The translations under genes and the position numbers were made by a program. A stretch of DNA of 8,967 bases from Bacillota bacterium (GTDB lineage Bacteria; Bacillota_A; Clostridia; DSM-8532). Under the pieces are notes generated by a model that ran no database searches, was not told where the DNA came from, and was given only the letters and a program-made list of their open reading frames with translations. Numbering within the stretch: the stretch's first letter is position 1; every line of letters starts with the position of its first letter. Positions 5,950-8,967 of the stretch are shown in pieces. Where the stretch lies: the NCBI GenBank assembly GCA_023424865.1, contig JAFADM010000207.1, forward strand, positions 1-8,967, given 5' to 3'.

Positions 5950-6702
5950 ATGTTAAAGATTATTCTGTGTGATGATAATGAGAATACGGTGAATGAATAC
6001 GCAAACAGGATCAGGCAATGCGGAGAGAAAAATGGTATTGACCTGGAAATCGCCTCCTTTTACAGCGGAGAAAGCCTGCTGTTCCATCTGGCGGAGGCAC
6101 CCCTCCAGGCGGATATTATTTACCTGGATATACTTATGGGCAAAACCGACGGCATGGAAACAGCACGAAAGCTCCGGGACTCGGGATGCCATGCTCAGAT
6201 TATTTTCATTACCAGCTGTGAGGATTATGTCTATGAAGCCTTTGATGTTGATGCGGTACATTATCTTCTTAAGGACCAAATGAATCCGGCGAAATTTGAG
6301 CGGGTATTTCTGAGAGCGGCGGAGCTGGCTGCAAAAAAGGAAGAAGAGCTGTTTGTCTGTGAGTTTGACGGTGTAAAAAAAACGGTTCCTGTAAGCCGGA
6401 TTCTTTATTTTGAAATATGGAAGCGGCTTATAACCGTTTACTGCGACGGGGATCAAACGGAAAAATTCTATGGCAGTATGGAGCAGTTGGAAAACCGCTT
6501 TGCCAATAAGAACTTTGTCCGCGTCCACCGGTCCTACTTGGTTCATCTGCCTTATATTGCCCAGTTTCTAAGCCGGAGCCTTATACTGAAAAACGGTGCG
6601 GGCATACCTGTGGGCGTTACTTATATGCGATCCTTAAAGTCGGCGTTTTCCGAATACATCTCCCGCTTTCACATCCATGATTCCGGGCTCGTGAAGGAAT
6701 AG
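5950..6702 (+). CDS. LytTR-type response regulator (AgrA-like)
   Basis: A 250-residue two-domain regulator. The receiver domain (1-~125) has the acidic pair D8-D9 in ILCDDN, the phosphoacceptor D60 in IIYLDILM, T88/S89 in IFITS and K108 in YLLKD. The LytTR DNA-binding domain follows at ~134-240, with the typical FVRVHRSYLVHLPYI. It should be phosphorylated by the kinase encoded 11 bases downstream and bind direct repeats in target promoters. AGGAGGTGG precedes the ATG at good spacing. Length and order match AgrA/VirR/BlpR-like proteins. No agrB or agrD is visible, so the signal is unknown. It may share a transcript with the nitroreductase upstream. Confidence 0.92.
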   Translation: MLKIILCDDNENTVNEYANRIRQCGEKNGIDLEIASFYSGESLLFHLAEAPLQADIIYLDILMGKTDGMETARKLRDSGCHAQIIFITSCEDYVYEAFDVDAVHYLLKDQMNPAKFERVFLRAAELAAKKEEELFVCEFDGVKKTVPVSRILYFEIWKRLITVYCDGDQTEKFYGSMEQLENRFANKNFVRVHRSYLVHLPYIAQFLSRSLILKNGAGIPVGVTYMRSLKSAFSEYISRFHIHDSGLVKE

Positions 6703-6713
6703 GAGGGCAGGAT

Positions 6714-8039
6714 ATGGCCTTTGCCGCCTTTACGGTGATTGTGATATACTATCTGGCCTTTAATCTTTATTACTGCAGGATGTTTCCTCCTGAAAGGCAC
6801 AGGGGACTTGCTGCGGTACTGTCCTTAATGGCCGTACTGGGAACCTTTTTTCTTTTAAGCTATTTAGGTATCCGATGGCTGTCCCTGCCGCTGGTAACCG
6901 TTGCCATGGTTTGCGGCCTGCGCTTTGCTACAGGTATGAACTGGATGCAGGCTTTATTTGGAGGAAGCGCCTGCGCCATTAGCGCTTACTGCTTTCGCAG
7001 CATTTTCACGGTGATGGCCGCCATGGTGCTCTTCAAGAACAACCGGGACTTTTTCATGAATAATGATTCCTACTATTTCATGACTTTTATTGCGCTTCCG
7101 GTGGCCCTGCTCTTTTTTCAGTTTTTAAGAAGGACCCTCTTGCCGGATAACAGGCTCAAAAACCTTTTAAAAAACACCGGGCAGCTTAAAAGCGTTATTG
7201 CCTATGAGATGACGGCCATTGTTAATCTGATAATTGTTAACCAGGGACGTTTCATATCCCCTGACGTGGTATGGTACATGGGTGTGGCCTTAGGCGCCGA
7301 TATTCTAACCCTCGGCATGCTGGTTTACTCCATATACCATTCCATACGGGCTTCACAGCTCCTGGAGTATAAGTGGCGGACAAAAACTCTTGAGGAGCAG
7401 TATGCCAGACAGCTAAGGCACTACAAGTCCTACCAGAAGTATACGGAAAGCTTTCGGGCATTCAGGCATGATTACAGGGCCATGATGGCGTCCTTGAAAG
7501 CCCTTCTCCGGGAAAATGAATATGAAAAAGCCGTTGAGCTTATCGAAGGCATTTATGACACCATGCAATCAAAGGTTAGGATGCACAAGCGCTATTCGGA
7601 TCATGTTGTTTTGGACGCCATGCTGCAGGATCTTGCGGAATTATGCGACGAAAACACAATTCGTTTTTCATCAAGAGTGTTTGTTCCTAGAAACACGGGA
7701 ATGTCCCTCATTGATGCGGTGCGCATTTTTTCAAACCTTACCACCAATGCCTTTGAAGCCAGTATGAAAATTCTCCCCGAGGAGCGGTTTATCGACCTTT
7801 CAAGCAGGAATGAGGGGGGCTGGACCACCCTTCAGGTGGTAAATGCCTATAATGGGCAAATCCATGAAAGCAACGGAAGGCTGCTAACCTCAAAGAGCGA
7901 AAAGGAAAACCACGGGCTGGGGCTTTCCATCATTAAAGAAATTGCCGAGAGCCTGGGGGGATTTGTGCTGGTGGATGCCAATCGGGAAAAGAAGGTTTTT
8001 TGCGTGAGAGTGCATATTCCTCAGCGCGGAGATGGGTAG
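6714..8039 (+). CDS. AgrC-like membrane sensor histidine kinase (GHKL ATPase)
   Basis: This 441-residue protein has about six to seven membrane segments in residues 1-212 (approximately 2-21, 33-52, 55-74, 79-107, 119-138, 160-177, 186-212). A charged helix (~213-248) follows, then the phosphoacceptor region with H252 in FRAFRHDYRAMM, typical of HPK10/AgrC-type kinases. The ATPase domain has N341 and N345 in NLTTNAFEAS and the G-box HGLGLSIIKEI (400-410). Kinases of this class usually sense peptides at the membrane. AGGAGG (6701-6706) overlaps the stop of the regulator gene and sits 7 bases before ATG 6714, so the pair is surely co-transcribed. A strong terminator follows at 8089-8133. No peptide-processing gene is adjacent. 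Confidence 0.9.
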   Translation: MAFAAFTVIVIYYLAFNLYYCRMFPPERHRGLAAVLSLMAVLGTFFLLSYLGIRWLSLPLVTVAMVCGLRFATGMNWMQALFGGSACAISAYCFRSIFTVMAAMVLFKNNRDFFMNNDSYYFMTFIALPVALLFFQFLRRTLLPDNRLKNLLKNTGQLKSVIAYEMTAIVNLIIVNQGRFISPDVVWYMGVALGADILTLGMLVYSIYHSIRASQLLEYKWRTKTLEEQYARQLRHYKSYQKYTESFRAFRHDYRAMMASLKALLRENEYEKAVELIEGIYDTMQSKVRMHKRYSDHVVLDAMLQDLAELCDENTIRFSSRVFVPRNTGMSLIDAVRIFSNLTTNAFEASMKILPEERFIDLSSRNEGGWTTLQVVNAYNGQIHESNGRLLTSKSEKENHGLGLSIIKEIAESLGGFVLVDANREKKVFCVRVHIPQRGDG

Positions 8040-8088
8040 GTTCTGAATTTAATTGCAGCCAAATGCCATTGCAGCCCAATAAACCAAA

Positions 8089-8133
8089 GCTCTTTGACCA
8101 TGGCAGGGGTTCCTGTGGTCAGAGGGCTTTTTT
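8089..8133 (+). terminator. Strong intrinsic terminator of the two-component operon
   Basis: GCTCTTTGACCA (8089-8100) pairs with TGGTCAGAGGGC (8116-8127) over 12 positions with two G-T wobbles. A small inner hairpin (CAGG/CCTG) adds to it, and TTTTTT follows directly. Confidence 0.9.
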
Positions 8134-8260
8134 CCATGTGAAGGGCCGGATTTTTTACGGACAGCCTGTCCCATTCAATACATGGAAATCCTCATTGGGT
8201 GCATGGGGGCCCCTGGGACAATGCCCAATAGTATACTTAACACGTAAAGTATTCTTATCG
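8134..8260. other. Non-coding stretch with competing inverted repeats before the Rrf2 gene
   Basis: There is no gene I trust between the kinase stop and ATG 8376. TGTCCCA (8167-8173) can pair with TGGGACA (8214-8220), while ATTGGG (8194-8199), CAT (8202-8204) can pair with ATG (8221-8223), CCCAAT (8224-8229); the two interleave, so they exclude each other. The near-palindrome ATACTTAACACGTAAAGTAT (8233-8252) follows. This may be a regulatory leader or an operator region. Confidence 0.4.
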
Positions 8261-8291
8261 GCCGGACTTAAGTGACAGCCGGACTTAAGTG
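8261..8291 (+). repeat. Two direct copies of GCCGGACTTAAGTG, 17 bases apart
   Basis: Exact copies at 8261-8274 and 8278-8291. Each contains the 8-bp palindrome ACTTAAGT, and CCGGACT recurs at 8333-8339. The position 85-115 bases upstream of the Rrf2 start suggests a binding site for that regulator or another, but this is inference. Confidence 0.6.
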
Positions 8292-8294
8292 CAG

Positions 8295-8309
8295 CGGCTG
8301 AAACAGCCG
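8295..8309 (+). other. Hairpin in the Rrf2 gene leader
   Basis: CGGCTG-AAA-CAGCCG is a perfect 6-bp stem with a three-base loop, followed by a purine-rich stretch with two more GGAGG sequences (to 8326) that have no start codon at proper distance. No T-run follows, so it is not a terminator. Confidence 0.5.
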
Positions 8310-8375
8310 GAGCAGGAGGGAGGAGGTCAATTCCGGACTAATGGTCCAAAGATAAATTTAACCTGGAGGAATGCA

Positions 8376-8780
8376 ATGAAGTTAAAGCTTACAACCGACT
8401 ATGCCATCCGGATTGTTGTTTATCTGGCTCAGCAGGGGACCCAAATTCTTACGGCAAAGGATACGGCAGAGAAACTGGGGATTACGTACAGCTACTTTAA
8501 CAAGGTTGCAGCACGTATAAAGCAGGCAGGTTTCATTGAGGCCGTCAAGGGCCCTGGCGGCGGGTATATGCTCGCTAAAAAACCCTCGGACATTACCTTG
8601 TTTGATATCGTTGAAACCATGGAGGGAAGCGTTTATTTAAACCTGTGCACCAAAAGTGGCGGCTATTGCAGCCGTTATGCCGGGGACATGAGCGCCTGCC
8701 GGATTCACCAGATTTTTGAAGCCATGCAGGAGAATATGATTTCGGTTCTTAAAAGCAAGAAAATATGCGATGTATGTTAA
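8376..8780 (+). CDS. Rrf2-family transcriptional regulator with cysteine triad
   Basis: A 134-residue protein, the usual Rrf2 length. The winged helix covers ~1-75: LTTDYAIRIVVYLAQ, LTAKDTAEKLGITYSYFNKV (recognition helix) and the wing KGPGGGYMLAK (59-68). DIVETMEG leads to a cysteine-rich loop with C91, C98 and C108 (C-x6-C-x9-C), in the place where IscR/NsrR-type members bind an iron-sulfur cluster. Two more cysteines end the protein (C131-D-V-C134). It may therefore sense iron-sulfur status, redox or nitric oxide; the spacing differs from classical IscR. I start at ATG 8376, where GGAGG (8365-8369) lies 6 bases upstream, rather than at GTG 8289, which has no ribosome site. Targets may include itself, through the repeats upstream, and the secreted-protein gene downstream. 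Confidence 0.9.
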   Translation: MKLKLTTDYAIRIVVYLAQQGTQILTAKDTAEKLGITYSYFNKVAARIKQAGFIEAVKGPGGGYMLAKKPSDITLFDIVETMEGSVYLNLCTKSGGYCSRYAGDMSACRIHQIFEAMQENMISVLKSKKICDVC

Positions 8781-8816
8781 CTGTTTAACAAATAGAAATC
8801 TAATATTTCTTAACAG
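8781..8816. promoter_or_regulatory. Inverted repeat between the Rrf2 gene and the secreted-protein gene
   Basis: CTGTT (8781-8785) with AACAG (8812-8816) encloses AGAAAT (8794-8799) with ATTTCT (8805-8810). The AT-rich dyad immediately after the Rrf2 stop could be an operator or a weak terminator; a pyrimidine-rich stretch follows. Confidence 0.35.
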
Positions 8817-8855
8817 CTATCCTTTTCTTTTTATTTTCAAGGAGGTAATTATCAG

Positions 8856-8967
8856 ATGAAAACTAAAAAAATCTTTTCCGCGTTAATGGCCGCTCTTATC
8901 TTGTTTGCAGCTGTTCCTGCCTCAGCCTACGGGACGGCGGAGGATAAGGCAAGGGAAGAAGCAAACC
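8856..8967 (+). CDS. Secreted protein of unknown function, N-terminal part (partial)
   Basis: ATG 8856 is preceded by AAGGAGGT at 9-base spacing, an excellent ribosome site. The 37 visible residues show a Sec signal peptide: basic start MKTKK, hydrophobic core IFSALMAALILFAAVP and an A-S-A cleavage site before YGTAEDKAREEAN. No lipobox cysteine is present, so export or wall association is more likely than lipidation. The gene runs off the window and I cannot assign a family. Confidence 0.8.
   Translation, partial: MKTKKIFSALMAALILFAAVPASAYGTAEDKAREEAN

Noticed and set aside
5953..6546. Long open frame on the - strand opposite the response regulator
   Set aside because: It is a shadow of a well-supported LytTR regulator, with no recognisable domain.
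8000..8275. 91-codon open frame after the kinase gene, a possible signal-peptide gene
   Set aside because: It starts inside the kinase gene, crosses the strong terminator at 8089-8133 and has no ribosome site or AgrD-like features.
8341..8355. Tiny frame ATG-GTC-CAA-AGA-TAA before the Rrf2 gene, a possible leader peptide
   Set aside because: Only four codons, and the nearest AGGAGG is 14 bases upstream, too far for efficient initiation.

Overview
The window looks like chromosomal DNA from a low-to-mid GC Gram-positive anaerobe, most likely a member of the Clostridia. The grounds are strong purine-rich Shine-Dalgarno sites, a mix of ATG/GTG/TTG starts, consensus sigma-A type promoters, an AgrC/AgrA-like (GHKL kinase plus LytTR) two-component pair, an Rrf2 regulator and an NrtR-type Nudix protein. 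I cannot name the species.

Left part (1-1331, + strand): the window opens with the last 36 codons of an RtcB-family RNA ligase. A structured non-coding stretch follows, containing a good promoter (TTGACA-N17-TACAAT at 268-296). Next comes a 303-residue Nudix protein with an NrtR-type winged-helix tail. A strong two-way terminator at 1462-1500 separates it from the convergent gene downstream.

Middle (1526-3060): a self-contained regulatory module made of a short-chain dehydrogenase (-) and a divergent TetR-family repressor (+). Both promoters can be read from the intergenic sequence. A perfect 20-bp palindrome lies just downstream of the dehydrogenase promoter, and a second copy of its ACCCGGGT core lies between the -35 and -10 of the tetR promoter. 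Autoregulation and co-regulation are therefore likely.

Next (3135-4917, - strand): two adjacent, nearly overlapping genes for distant members of the YcgL/RlaP family of DNA-polymerase-beta-like nucleotidyltransferases, a family linked to RNA repair in the literature. Together with rtcB and the Nudix protein they suggest an RNA-repair neighbourhood, split here by the SDR/TetR module.

Right part (5127-8967, + strand): a SagB-type nitroreductase, an AgrA-like LytTR response regulator and an AgrC-like membrane histidine kinase, possibly one transcription unit, ending at a strong terminator (8089-8133). No agrB or agrD is visible. A 240-base non-coding stretch with competing inverted repeats and a 14-bp direct repeat precedes an Rrf2 regulator carrying a cysteine triad. 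The window ends inside a gene for a secreted protein, of which only the signal peptide and a few mature residues are seen. No tRNA, rRNA, CRISPR array or transposase is visible.
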